The translations under genes were made by a program, and so were the position numbers. 64,000 nt of DNA from Micromonospora chokoriensis (GTDB taxonomy: Bacteria; Actinomycetota; Actinomycetes; Mycobacteriales; Micromonosporaceae), in the NCBI RefSeq assembly GCF_900091505.1, contig NZ_LT607409.1, forward strand, positions 6,634,001 to 6,698,000, in the 5' to 3' direction. Under the pieces are notes generated by a model. It ran no database searches. It was given only the letters and a program-made list of their open reading frames with translations, and was not told where the DNA came from. This document shows, piece after piece, positions 43,995 through 52,300 of the stretch (the first letter of the stretch is position 1; each line of letters begins with the position of its first letter).

Positions 43995-44522
43995 CTACAG
44001 CCCGGGCGTTCGACCCCTGGCCACAAAATCGCGTATGACGACGAGCAGTCGATCTAGAAACTCAGACAAGTCATGCGCAATCTTTCGAGGCTCGCCGAGA
44101 CCGCCGCTATAGATCCCATCCACGACTTGCCCCGGCGGTAGGTAGTAGGCAGAACAGTCTGCCGAAACCAAGGAGAAGAAGCCGCCGCCGCCGTCCGATC
44201 CAAATGTTGCGACGCTTCCGATCGAGTCCGCTTCAACCCGGACCGGTAGGCCCCAATCAACGGATGATGGAAACCTGCTCGCCGGATGGATAAAGTATCC
44301 GTTGTGGATGTCCGGGAGGGACACCTCGCCGACCTCGTCATAGAACAGGGCCAGCGCTGGCGGAAGCAGCGGCTTACTCCCGCCAGCCTGAGCCACCTGG
44401 TCGGCGTCACTGACGAAGTTCGCGCCGTCTTCGAGTGGGTAGCCGAAGCGGGCCTCAAACACTTGGCCGAGCCGATCGAGCTCAGCGCGGACGTTCGTCT
44501 TCCATCCGGCGATCCCACTCAT
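43995..44522 (-). CDS. SUKH-like immunity protein of the HNH-type cassette
   Basis: A 175-residue protein with LLPPALALFYDEVGEVSLPD, HNGYFIHPASRFPSS, and VATFGSDGGGGFFSLVSADC. This is the SUKH/SMI1-like arrangement, with a loop and a strand rich in Gly before a Phe-Phe. It lies 5 bases downstream of the HNH-type toxin tip, with its ATG at 44522; cognate pairing is very likely. Confidence 0.8.
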   Translation of the reverse strand: MSGIAGWKTNVRAELDRLGQVFEARFGYPLEDGANFVSDADQVAQAGGSKPLLPPALALFYDEVGEVSLPDIHNGYFIHPASRFPSSVDWGLPVRVEADSIGSVATFGSDGGGGFFSLVSADCSAYYLPPGQVVDGIYSGGLGEPRKIAHDLSEFLDRLLVVIRDFVARGRTPGL

Positions 44523-44527
44523 TGATC

Positions 44528-46483
44528 CTACTTCCAGTAATGCTGTCCGAATAGGTTGTCTATATGCCCCGCGAACATCTCAATTGAGGATCGTGAAGCA
44601 TTTGGTGCGGCTCTCTGGAAATCCGCCCACATATTCGTAATCTGCTGATGAATATTGTTTCCGGGTCCAGCCCTCGATCCTTGAACCCCGCGCATATTTG
44701 CCGGGGAATCGAAGTCGAAGTCATCGAACTCAGGATGGTTCCTGTAATACTGGGGAATTGCGTGGTGCGCATCCCAGTCTCTTGGCAATCTCGGCTGCCC
44801 ATTCTTTGCAAGGTCAGCGTTGAACCTGCCGCGATAGTTGTCGTCCGCGATATTACACGAGCACGGGTTTCCACGATGATCGACACCGCCGCCGCAGTTG
44901 TGGACGAGGACCGGTGTGGTGCCGGCGATTACATAGTACGTGTGGGTGTTGGCGACGGTCAGGTTGTGGACGGTGGCCCACTCGGTGCTCCAGCGCTCGA
45001 TTGCCGTGATCTGCACGAGGGTGCCGGCGCTGGTGCGCAGCATCTGACCGGATCGCAGGTCGGTGGCGTCGACCCATTCGTCCAGCTCCGGCACCCAGAA
45101 CGGGTGACCGTCGGTCGCCGTGACCTCGGCCGTGTCCGAACCCCGGTCACCGTCGGTGTCGATGGTGACCTTCACCAGGTGCTTGACACCCTCACCCGTG
45201 ATCGCGGCGGTGACCGTCTCCACCTCGACCCGACCCGTCTCCGGATCGGTCACCTGGACCTTGTCGCCCGGCTTGACGTCCTCGATCGGCTTCGTTGACC
45301 CGTCGGCCATCAGAACCTTGGTGCCAGGGACGAAACTATTGCCGTCTGTCGGGCACGAACCGCCGGCGTCAGGCTTGCCGGCGCCGCCGCCTCCGCTGGT
45401 TCCGCCATTACTGCGACCGGAAGCACCCGATGCACCACCGGGCTTAGCGTCGCCCTTGCCGGCACCGCCGGAACTCTTGTTACCGCCGGACTTGCCGGCA
45501 CCGCTCGATCCGGCCGACGATCCCTTCGGATTGCCCTTCGCCTGGGCCTGTTTCTGGACCGGGTTACCCGTCTTCTTCGACGCCTGTGTCGCCTTGTTGC
45601 TCGTCGTGTTGACCTTGTCGGCGGCCTTCTTCTTGGCTGCCTGCGCGGCCTTCTTCGCCCGCTCGATCGCCAGCTTCTTGGCGTTCAACGCGGCTGTCTC
45701 CGCCGCCCGGGCGGCAGCCAGCACCGCCTCAGCAGCCCGCTTCGCTGCCCGCCACGCCTGGATCGCGTCGATCGTCCGGTTGACCGCCCGCATCACCGCC
45801 GGGATCTTGCCGAGCTTGGCCCACGGAATCGCCCCGATGATCAAGCTGCCGCAGGCCCACATGTCACCGCCGAAGCAGTTCATGGCGTCGTTGATGCCGA
45901 TGAACTCCTTGAGGATGTACCAGGCCGAGTCGAGCACCACCGACATCAGCGACCGGCCCATGTTCGCCTGCGCCTGCGACACCATCGCCGCCGACAGACC
46001 CGCACCGGCCAACGCCGCCGCCGTCTCCGACGCGGTCAACGCCACCGACAGACCCGACGGGTCCGAGTGGGTCACCGGATTGTTGTGGGCATACGCGTAC
46101 CCGTTGGACTGCGCCGGGTCGGCCAGGTCCAGGACCGGGTCCGCGGACAGGAACCGCCCCACCGTCGGGTCGTACAGACGCGCACCAAGCGGGGTGAAAC
46201 CCGAAGCGTCATCACGGACCGCACCGAGGAAACCGGTGTTGTTCTGCATGTTGACGGCGAGCGGAGCGCTGCCCCGCTGGTTGCCGAACGGATCCTGTTT
46301 CCGGATCCGCACCGGCATCGCCGTGTCGTACATGCCGACCTCGGCATACGTGCTGCCCTGATGGTCACCGGCCAGGGCCAACAGATGGGAGCCGGCGACG
46401 GCACGGTTCGCGTAACGCACCACGGTGCCACCCGGCGCGGCGTACGAGCGCTGGACGGAAACCTGCACCCCGCCCCGCTGCAC
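44528..46483 (-). CDS. Orphan Rhs tip with HINT and HNH-like nuclease domain
   Basis: The 651-residue frame starts with the end of the Rhs core (VQRSYAAPGGTVVRYANRAV, FLGAVRDDASGFTPLGARLY), then linker, HINT (Ser/NSFVPGT start, VLVHNCGG end) and a toxin. The toxin, about 115 residues, has RDWDAHHAIPQYYRNHPEFD, SPANMRGVQGSRAG and HQQITNMWADF; the AHH motif fits an HNH/Endo VII-type nuclease. Core, linker and HINT are nearly identical to the main gene. Homology to the main gene begins at 46571, immediately after the Nudix gene's stop. There is no signal peptide or own promoter; a GTG at 46483 is a nominal start. Confidence 0.85.
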   Translation of the reverse strand: MQRGGVQVSVQRSYAAPGGTVVRYANRAVAGSHLLALAGDHQGSTYAEVGMYDTAMPVRIRKQDPFGNQRGSAPLAVNMQNNTGFLGAVRDDASGFTPLGARLYDPTVGRFLSADPVLDLADPAQSNGYAYAHNNPVTHSDPSGLSVALTASETAAALAGAGLSAAMVSQAQANMGRSLMSVVLDSAWYILKEFIGINDAMNCFGGDMWACGSLIIGAIPWAKLGKIPAVMRAVNRTIDAIQAWRAAKRAAEAVLAAARAAETAALNAKKLAIERAKKAAQAAKKKAADKVNTTSNKATQASKKTGNPVQKQAQAKGNPKGSSAGSSGAGKSGGNKSSGGAGKGDAKPGGASGASGRSNGGTSGGGGAGKPDAGGSCPTDGNSFVPGTKVLMADGSTKPIEDVKPGDKVQVTDPETGRVEVETVTAAITGEGVKHLVKVTIDTDGDRGSDTAEVTATDGHPFWVPELDEWVDATDLRSGQMLRTSAGTLVQITAIERWSTEWATVHNLTVANTHTYYVIAGTTPVLVHNCGGGVDHRGNPCSCNIADDNYRGRFNADLAKNGQPRLPRDWDAHHAIPQYYRNHPEFDDFDFDSPANMRGVQGSRAGPGNNIHQQITNMWADFQRAAPNASRSSIEMFAGHIDNLFGQHYWK

Positions 46484-46580
46484 CGTCAGCTGCGCCTCGC
46501 CCAGGTTCAGGGTGGCCTGCCGCTGCTGGATCGTCAGCAGACGCGTGCCACCCGGCCCGTAGATGTGCCGGGTCGTGGCG

Positions 46581-47054
46581 TTATCCGAGGTAGGGGGTGT
46601 CGCGGCGCTGGGCGTGGTGGTGGAGGCGGAGGCGGACGGTGTCGTGGATGGGGATGTGGTCGAAGTCGGTGGGGTGGATGAAGCGGACCTCGGTGGACTC
46701 GTCGCTAACGGTCAGCGTGCCGTCGGTGACTCGCGCGAGGTAGGTCACGGTGAACTCCTGCCGCACCTCACCGTCGGCGTATGCGATGACGTGCGCCGGG
46801 TCGGTGTAGATGCCGAGCAGGCCGGTGATCTCGACGTCAAGGCCGGTCTCTTCCTTGACCTCACGGACGGCGCACTGTTGAAGGGTTTCGCCGATGTCCA
46901 TGGCGCCGCCGGGTAGTGCCCAGTTGCCAGAGTCGGTGCGCCGTTGCAGCAGGACGCGGCCTTGCACGTCGGTGACGAGGGCGGCGGCGCCGGGGACGAG
47001 GCTGTTCGCGGCGGGTGCCTGGGGGTCGTGGTAGTAGTCGCGCCGGCCGGTCAC
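46581..47054 (-). CDS. Nudix hydrolase
   Basis: The 157-residue product has a full Nudix box: GGAMDIGETLQQCAVREVKE followed by ETGL (G-x5-E-x7-R-E-U-x-E-E-x-G-U). It starts 4 bases inside the XRE gene's end, so the two are translationally coupled. Nudix genes of this type are common in actinomycete integrative elements, where Pif-like proteins carry such a domain. Substrate unknown. Confidence 0.92.
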   Translation of the reverse strand: MTGRRDYYHDPQAPAANSLVPGAAALVTDVQGRVLLQRRTDSGNWALPGGAMDIGETLQQCAVREVKEETGLDVEITGLLGIYTDPAHVIAYADGEVRQEFTVTYLARVTDGTLTVSDESTEVRFIHPTDFDHIPIHDTVRLRLHHHAQRRDTPYLG

Positions 47055-47797
47055 CGGGTCTCCTTGGGGTAGGCGGTGGTGGTTTGCCAGATCTGTTCGA
47101 ACTGGTCGGCGTGGGCGGCGAAGATGCCGTGCGGGGAGAGTTCGCGCAGGTGCAGGGCGGGGTGTTGGTAGCCGCGGGCGCGGTACAGGTGTGGGGTGAC
47201 GATCATCTGGTGGTCGAAGCGGAACACCGAGTTGTACAGGTGCACGGTGTGCAGGCCGATCTCCACCCCTGGCACGCCGTGGAGGGGTTCGCAGAAGTTG
47301 AGGGCGTTGCGGATCCGGCCAGGCAGAGTGCCGCCGATCTGTTCAAGGGCGTCGCGTTCAGCCACGTGCGGGCAGTCGGGGTCGGCGAATGCGAGCCGGA
47401 ACCGGGCGCCGTTGGCGGCCTTGTCGGTGATGAGTTGCATGGTGTTGGGCAGCAGCTCTAGGAGGAACGGGTAGGCGTAGCCGAGCAGGTCGATCCGGCT
47501 GGTGGCGCCGGCGAGGAGGGCTGCCCAGACGTGGTGGGGGATGTCGGCGCGGTGGGCGTAGGCGGCGACGACCTCGGCGGTGGCTTCCGCGCCCGGTGCC
47601 TGGTCGGGGCGGGTCTGGGGCCACAGGTCGGCTTCGGTCTCGCCGAGGGCGTCGGCGACGGCGAGGCGGGTGCGTTGGTGCGGGACGCGGCCGGCGAGCC
47701 ACCGGGTGACGGTCTTGACGTCGACACCGACGGCTGTGGCGAGGGCGGCGGGGTCGAGGTGGGCGCGGAGCATGGCCGCGCGGAGGCGGTGACTCAT
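47051..47797 (-). CDS. XRE-type helix-turn-helix regulator
   Basis: The 248-residue protein has an N-terminal HTH (LAAMLRAHLDPAALATAVGVDVKTVTRWLAGRV in the region 3-37; here cited in parts AALATAVGVDVKTVTRWLAG). The long C-terminal part has a conserved actinobacterial layout (HHVWAALLAGATSRIDLLGY, FRLAFADPDCPHVAERD) often annotated as a transcriptional regulator beside a Nudix gene. It is divergent from the small zinc-finger-like gene. Confidence 0.85.
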   Translation of the reverse strand: MSHRLRAAMLRAHLDPAALATAVGVDVKTVTRWLAGRVPHQRTRLAVADALGETEADLWPQTRPDQAPGAEATAEVVAAYAHRADIPHHVWAALLAGATSRIDLLGYAYPFLLELLPNTMQLITDKAANGARFRLAFADPDCPHVAERDALEQIGGTLPGRIRNALNFCEPLHGVPGVEIGLHTVHLYNSVFRFDHQMIVTPHLYRARGYQHPALHLRELSPHGIFAAHADQFEQIWQTTTAYPKETR

Positions 47798-48043
47798 ACC
47801 GTCCCACGGTAGTGGACACAGCGGGACGCACCAGGGTCGTGGAAGTGTCCGGGGTGGTGTCCGTCGGGACGTTGGGGTGCCCGAGGCTGGTTTATAGGTT
47901 CAGCGGCAGGGCCTCGCTGGTTCGCTTGCGGCAGATTCGCCGGGCAGGTGGGTGCCAGGGGAAGGGGTTGTCGCCGGCCCGGGATGCGGTCGGTTCGGGT
48001 GTCGGCGGCAGTCCCTTCCCCCTTTCAACGTTCCGGAGGGGTG

Positions 48044-48292
48044 GTGGGGTGGGTGTCGGTGCATCAGCCGGTACGGCCGCAGTGGATCTGCGCGGGGTGC
48101 GGCGCGGCGTGGCCGTGTCGGACACGCAAGCGGCAGCTCGTGGCGGAGTTCACCGGTGCGCGGGTGTCGCTGATGCTGCACCTGTCGGCGTACCTGGTGC
48201 AGGCGTGCGAGGACCTGCCGCACTCCCCGTCGGGGGTGTTGCACGCGCGGTTCCTCGCCTGGCCACGCTCGGCGGTGCTGCGCAGCGAGTAG
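48044..48292 (+). CDS. Small Cys-rich protein (often annotated as flavin reductase)
   Basis: The 82-residue product has HQPVRPQWICAGCGAAWPCR with C-x2-C and a third Cys, followed by a helical part (RVSLMLHLSAYLVQACEDLP, RFLAWPR). Proteins of this layout in Micromonosporaceae are often labelled flavin reductase but show no flavin motif; the Cys cluster suggests a zinc knuckle. Start is uncertain; GTG 48044 follows GGAGG. It is divergent from the XRE gene and convergent with the integrase remnant. Confidence 0.65.
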   Translation: MGWVSVHQPVRPQWICAGCGAAWPCRTRKRQLVAEFTGARVSLMLHLSAYLVQACEDLPHSPSGVLHARFLAWPRSAVLRSE

Positions 48293-48337
48293 CGGGGCGC
48301 CCCGACCAGGATCATGGGTCCGGGTCGGGGCGCCGCT
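48291..48337. terminator. Hairpin between convergent small gene and integrase remnant
   Basis: AGCGGGGCGCCCCGACC (48291-48307) pairs with GGGTCGGGGCGCCGCT (48322-48337) with a small bulge. It serves both converging genes. Confidence 0.7.
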
Positions 48338-48346
48338 GGTCGGGTG

Positions 48347-48838
48347 TCAGTCGTCGGCGGGTGGGGTGTCGTCGTCTGGGTCGGTGTCGTCGGGGTGTAG
48401 GGCTCGGTTCATGGCTTCGATGGCATTACGGTGCAGGCGGGGTCGGACGTGGGCGTAGATGTCGGCGGTGACGTGCAGCCGGGCGTGGCCGAGGAGTTCC
48501 TTGATGGTGACGAGTTCGACGCCCTGTTCCAGCAGCAGCGTGGCGCAGGTGTGTCGGAGGTCGTGGAAGCGGATGTAGCGGACCTCGGCGAGGTAGCAGA
48601 TTGTCTCGTGCTGGCGATGCACGTTGGCGGGGCCGAGCGGACGGCCCGTAGTTGAGGCGAACACCAGGTCGAGATCTGCCAAGGTGTCGCCGGCTTCCCG
48701 CCGGTCGATGTCCTGGCCTTGGCGGTAGCGGTAGCGGGTCAGCGAGGTGATGCAGTCGCGGGGTAGCAGGATCCGCCGTTGTGAGGCGTCCGCCGAGGGC
48801 AGCAACCAGCACAGAGGAAGCGCAGCCGTCGACAGCAT
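48347..48838 (-). pseudogene. Tyrosine recombinase (integrase), C-terminal remnant
   Basis: The 163-residue frame carries the C-terminal half of a phage-type integrase: RFHDLRHTCATLLLEQGVEL (H-x-x-R), IKELLGHARL and the nucleophile Tyr in TADIYAHVRPR. The N-terminal core-binding domain and the first catalytic Arg are missing; the first about 25 residues have no homology. It cannot be active alone. With the Nudix and XRE genes it marks a decayed integrative element. Confidence 0.85.
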
Positions 48839-49047
48839 TCGGTCACCGTACGCAGTCGTCGGAAATTAGACTCGAAGGGCCAGGCCAACGATTTACCAGA
48901 TACCCGGCCTGGCTCCTTCGAGCCGCCTTTAGCGTTACGCCGCGCCGGTAAGCGCCTTATTGTGGATTCACCTTCTCCCGCGAGGATTGCCACGCCCGTC
49001 TGCAGCGCCTTGGGAAAGCCCATCCCGAGCAGCTCGATACCTATCCA

Positions 49048-49389
49048 CTACGAACTCCCGCCAAGCCGTCGGAGAATTCTTGACATTCCCTCCACAGCAC
49101 CTCTCAGCGTATCGTCAAGAGCAGCAAGATACTCCACGCGATTTTGAGCGTAAGCGCCAGAGGACACCTTTTTCCACGCATCCCGGTAAGCATCCTCTAG
49201 ACCAAGGACCTCTTCGACAAGCTCTGCTCTCTGGTCGAACGAAAGACCGACTGCGCCCTGCAGGATCATGCTTAATTGCGCCCTGGTCGAAATAACGTCC
49301 CCAACGAGCCGAACATGCGCTAGACCAACCCTCTTACTTAAAAGGATCTCCGCAAGAACAGCGTCGTGATGTTCCTCTTGATCCAGCAA
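49048..49389 (-). CDS. Putative immunity protein of the main Rhs toxin
   Basis: A 113-residue acidic, helical protein that follows the main Rhs gene. The frame is open further upstream into the Rhs gene; I prefer TTG 49389 (MLDQEEHHDAVLAEILLSKR), 8 bases after the Rhs stop, with AGGGG before it. Central motif GLSFDQRAELVEEVLGLEDA, end GMSRILRRLGGSS. No family is recognised. Role as cognate immunity protein rests on position. Confidence 0.65.
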   Translation of the reverse strand: MLDQEEHHDAVLAEILLSKRVGLAHVRLVGDVISTRAQLSMILQGAVGLSFDQRAELVEEVLGLEDAYRDAWKKVSSGAYAQNRVEYLAALDDTLRGAVEGMSRILRRLGGSS

Positions 49390-49397
49390 CGTAGCCC

Positions 49398-52300
49398 CTA
49401 GCCTAAAGTCCTTTTGAGCGCAACCATTCCTCGCGCTCCCGCTGGTATATCCACGCCACCAGCTCGCAAAATCGACACGCAGTATGTTACGCAACTATTG
49501 TGGATGCCGTCATAGCCGCCGAGGTCCGCTCCAATTGAGCTTTGCTGTGCGCGCATGGCCGCTCCTACGTCAGGAACATCGAAGGTTCGCTCAATAACGT
49601 TTGGACCAAGTGACTCCGCTCGCGCACCCGTCGTCGGGAGACCATTTGGGCTTCCTACCCCATCCCATCCTGGGATTACTTGTTCAGTCTCCAGCGACCT
49701 GCCGCCACCCTCTACCCGAATCGTGGCATGCTCCATATCTTCGTCCCAACGCACCGTTGCCTTGCCGCGGCAGTTGTGGACGAGGACCGGTGCATCACCG
49801 GCTATCACATAGTACGTGTGGATGTTGGCGACGGTGAGGTTGTGGACGGTAGCCCACTCCGTGGTCCAGCGCTCGATTGCCGTGATCTGCACGAGGGTGC
49901 CGGCGCTGGTTCGCAGCATCTGGCCGGTTCGCAGGTCGGTGGCGTCGACCCACTCGTTCAGCTCCGGCACCCAGAACGGGTGACCGTCGGTCGCCGTGAC
50001 CTCGGCCGTGTCCGACCCCTGCTCACCGTCGGTGTCGATGGTGACCTTCACCAGGTTCTTGACACCCTCACCCGTGATCGCGGCGGTGACCGTCTCCACC
50101 TCGACCCGACCCGTCTCCGGATCAGTCACCTGGACCTTGTCACCCGGCTCGACATCCTCGATCGGCTTCGTCGATCCGTCGGCCATGAGCACCTTGGTGC
50201 CGGGCACGAAACTGTTGGTGAGGCACTCGCCGTCGGGCTTGCCGGCACCGCCACCTCCGCTGGTACCGCCACTACTGCGACCGGAAGCACCCGACGCACC
50301 ACCGGGCTTAGCGTCGCCCTTGCCGGCACCGCCGGAACTCTTGTTACCGCCGGACTTGCCGGCACCGCTCGATCCGGCCGACGATCCCTTCGGATTGCCC
50401 TTCGCCTGGGCCTGTTTCTGGACCGGGTTACCCGTCTTCTTCGACGCCTGTGTCGCCTTGTTGCTCGTCGTGTTGACCTTGTCGGCGGCCTTCTTCTTGG
50501 CTGCCTGCGCGGCCTTCTTCGCCCGCTCGATCGCCAGCTTCTTGGCGTTCAACGCGGCTGTCTCCGCCGCCCGGGCGGCAGCCAGCACCGCCTCAGCAGC
50601 CCGCTTCGCTGCCCGCCACGCCTGGATCGCGTCGATCGTCCGGTTGACCGCCCGCATCACCGCCGGGATCTTGCCGAGCTTGGCCCACGGAATCGCCCCG
50701 ATGATCAAGCTGCCGCAGGCCCACATGTCACCGCCGAAGCAGTTCATGGCGTCGTTGATGCCGATGAACTCCTTGAGGATGTACCAGGCCGAGTCGAGCA
50801 CCACCGACATCAGCGACCGGCCCATGTTCGCCTGCGCCTGCGACACCATCGCCGCCGACAGACCCGCACCGGCCAACGCCGCCGCCGTCTCCGACGCGGT
50901 CAACGCCACCGACAGACCCGACGGGTCCGAGTGGGTCACCGGATTGTTGTGGGCATACGCGTACCCGTTGGACTGCGCCGGGTCGGCCAGGTCCAGGACC
51001 GGGTCCGCGGACAGGAACCGCCCCACCGTCGGGTCGTACAGACGCGCACCAAGCGGGGTGAAACCCGAAGCGTCATCACGGACCGCACCGAGGAAACCGG
51101 TGTTGTTCTGCATGTTGACGGCGAGCGGAGCGCTGCCCCGCTGGTTGCCGAACGGATCCTGTTTCCGGATCCGCACCGGCATCGCCGTGTCGTACATGCC
51201 GACCTCGGCATACGTGCTGCCCTGATGGTCACCGGCCAGGGCCAACAGATGGGAGCCGGCGACGGCACGGTTCGCGTAACGCACCACGGTGCCACCCGGC
51301 ACGGCGTACGAGCGCTGGACGGAAACCTGCACCCCGCCCCGCTGCACGGTCAGCTGCGCCTCACCCAGGTTCAGGGTGGCCTGCCGCTGCTGGATCGTCA
51401 GCAGACGCGTGCCACCCGGCCCGTAGATGTGCCGGGTCTCGTCCTGCGCCTCCCACTGCTGCGCGGGCACTGTGGCGCACGCCGCCAACACGATCGGCGT
51501 GCCGTCGGCGGTCGCGGCGTCCTTGACGGCGACGCAGAGGCCGGAGGCGGTGTGCTTGAGCTGACCGGTCGACAGGCGTTCCACCTGCTGACCCGCCGCG
51601 CCCGTGCAGCTCTGCACGGCGAAGACCGAGCCCGCGGTGTTGGCGGCCGGCTGCACACACCAGGTGTCGTACGCAGCCAGCGTGCCCAGGTTCGGGTTGC
51701 TCTGGTTGGGCGTGGCGGCGAAGGCCCACTTTTGCGCGGGTGACTCGTTGCACGGGTACAGCATCAGGGGCTGGTTGGGGACGGCGAGCCCGTTGCTGAG
51801 GTCGAGGCACTTGTCGGCCAGGCCGACGTACGGGCTCCGGCCCTTGGTGCCCTCGCCGGCGATCCGCTCGACCTGGCCGTCGTACGTCCACGACAGGGTC
51901 TGCTGGTCACCGTTCTGCAGGGAGGTGACGGACTTCGTCTCGCCGGTCAGCTCGTACAGCCGCTCGGCGGCTGCGGTGATCGCGGCGCCGGCCGGGGTGA
52001 GGTAGTTCTTGGTGGCCTTGGTGAGGGTGCGCGGCTGGCTGCCGTCGGCCTTGCCATAGGTGTACGTGGTGGTGGCGTCCTTGGCGGTGGCGCCGGTCAG
52101 GTCCTTCTCCACCAGCTTGGTGCGGTTACCGAGCAGGTCGTACTCGTACTCCTGCCAGTAGCCGGACTTGTCAGTGCCGGCGGCCACGTTGAGGGTGCCG
52201 TCGGTGTTGACCGGGCCCGGGGAGCACAGCGCCTGGTTCTTGGCGGTCCAGGCCGTCTTCAGCCGGCCGAGCGCGTACTGGAAGCACTGCCGCTCCTCGA

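Noticed and set aside
48739..49023. A 94-codon minus-strand frame upstream of the integrase remnant
   Set aside because: Different frame from the integrase homology and no family match.
49760..50230. Inteins in the Rhs proteins
   Set aside because: The HINT domains sit before the toxin tips, with no C-extein protein to rejoin; they fit pre-toxin HINT autoproteases.
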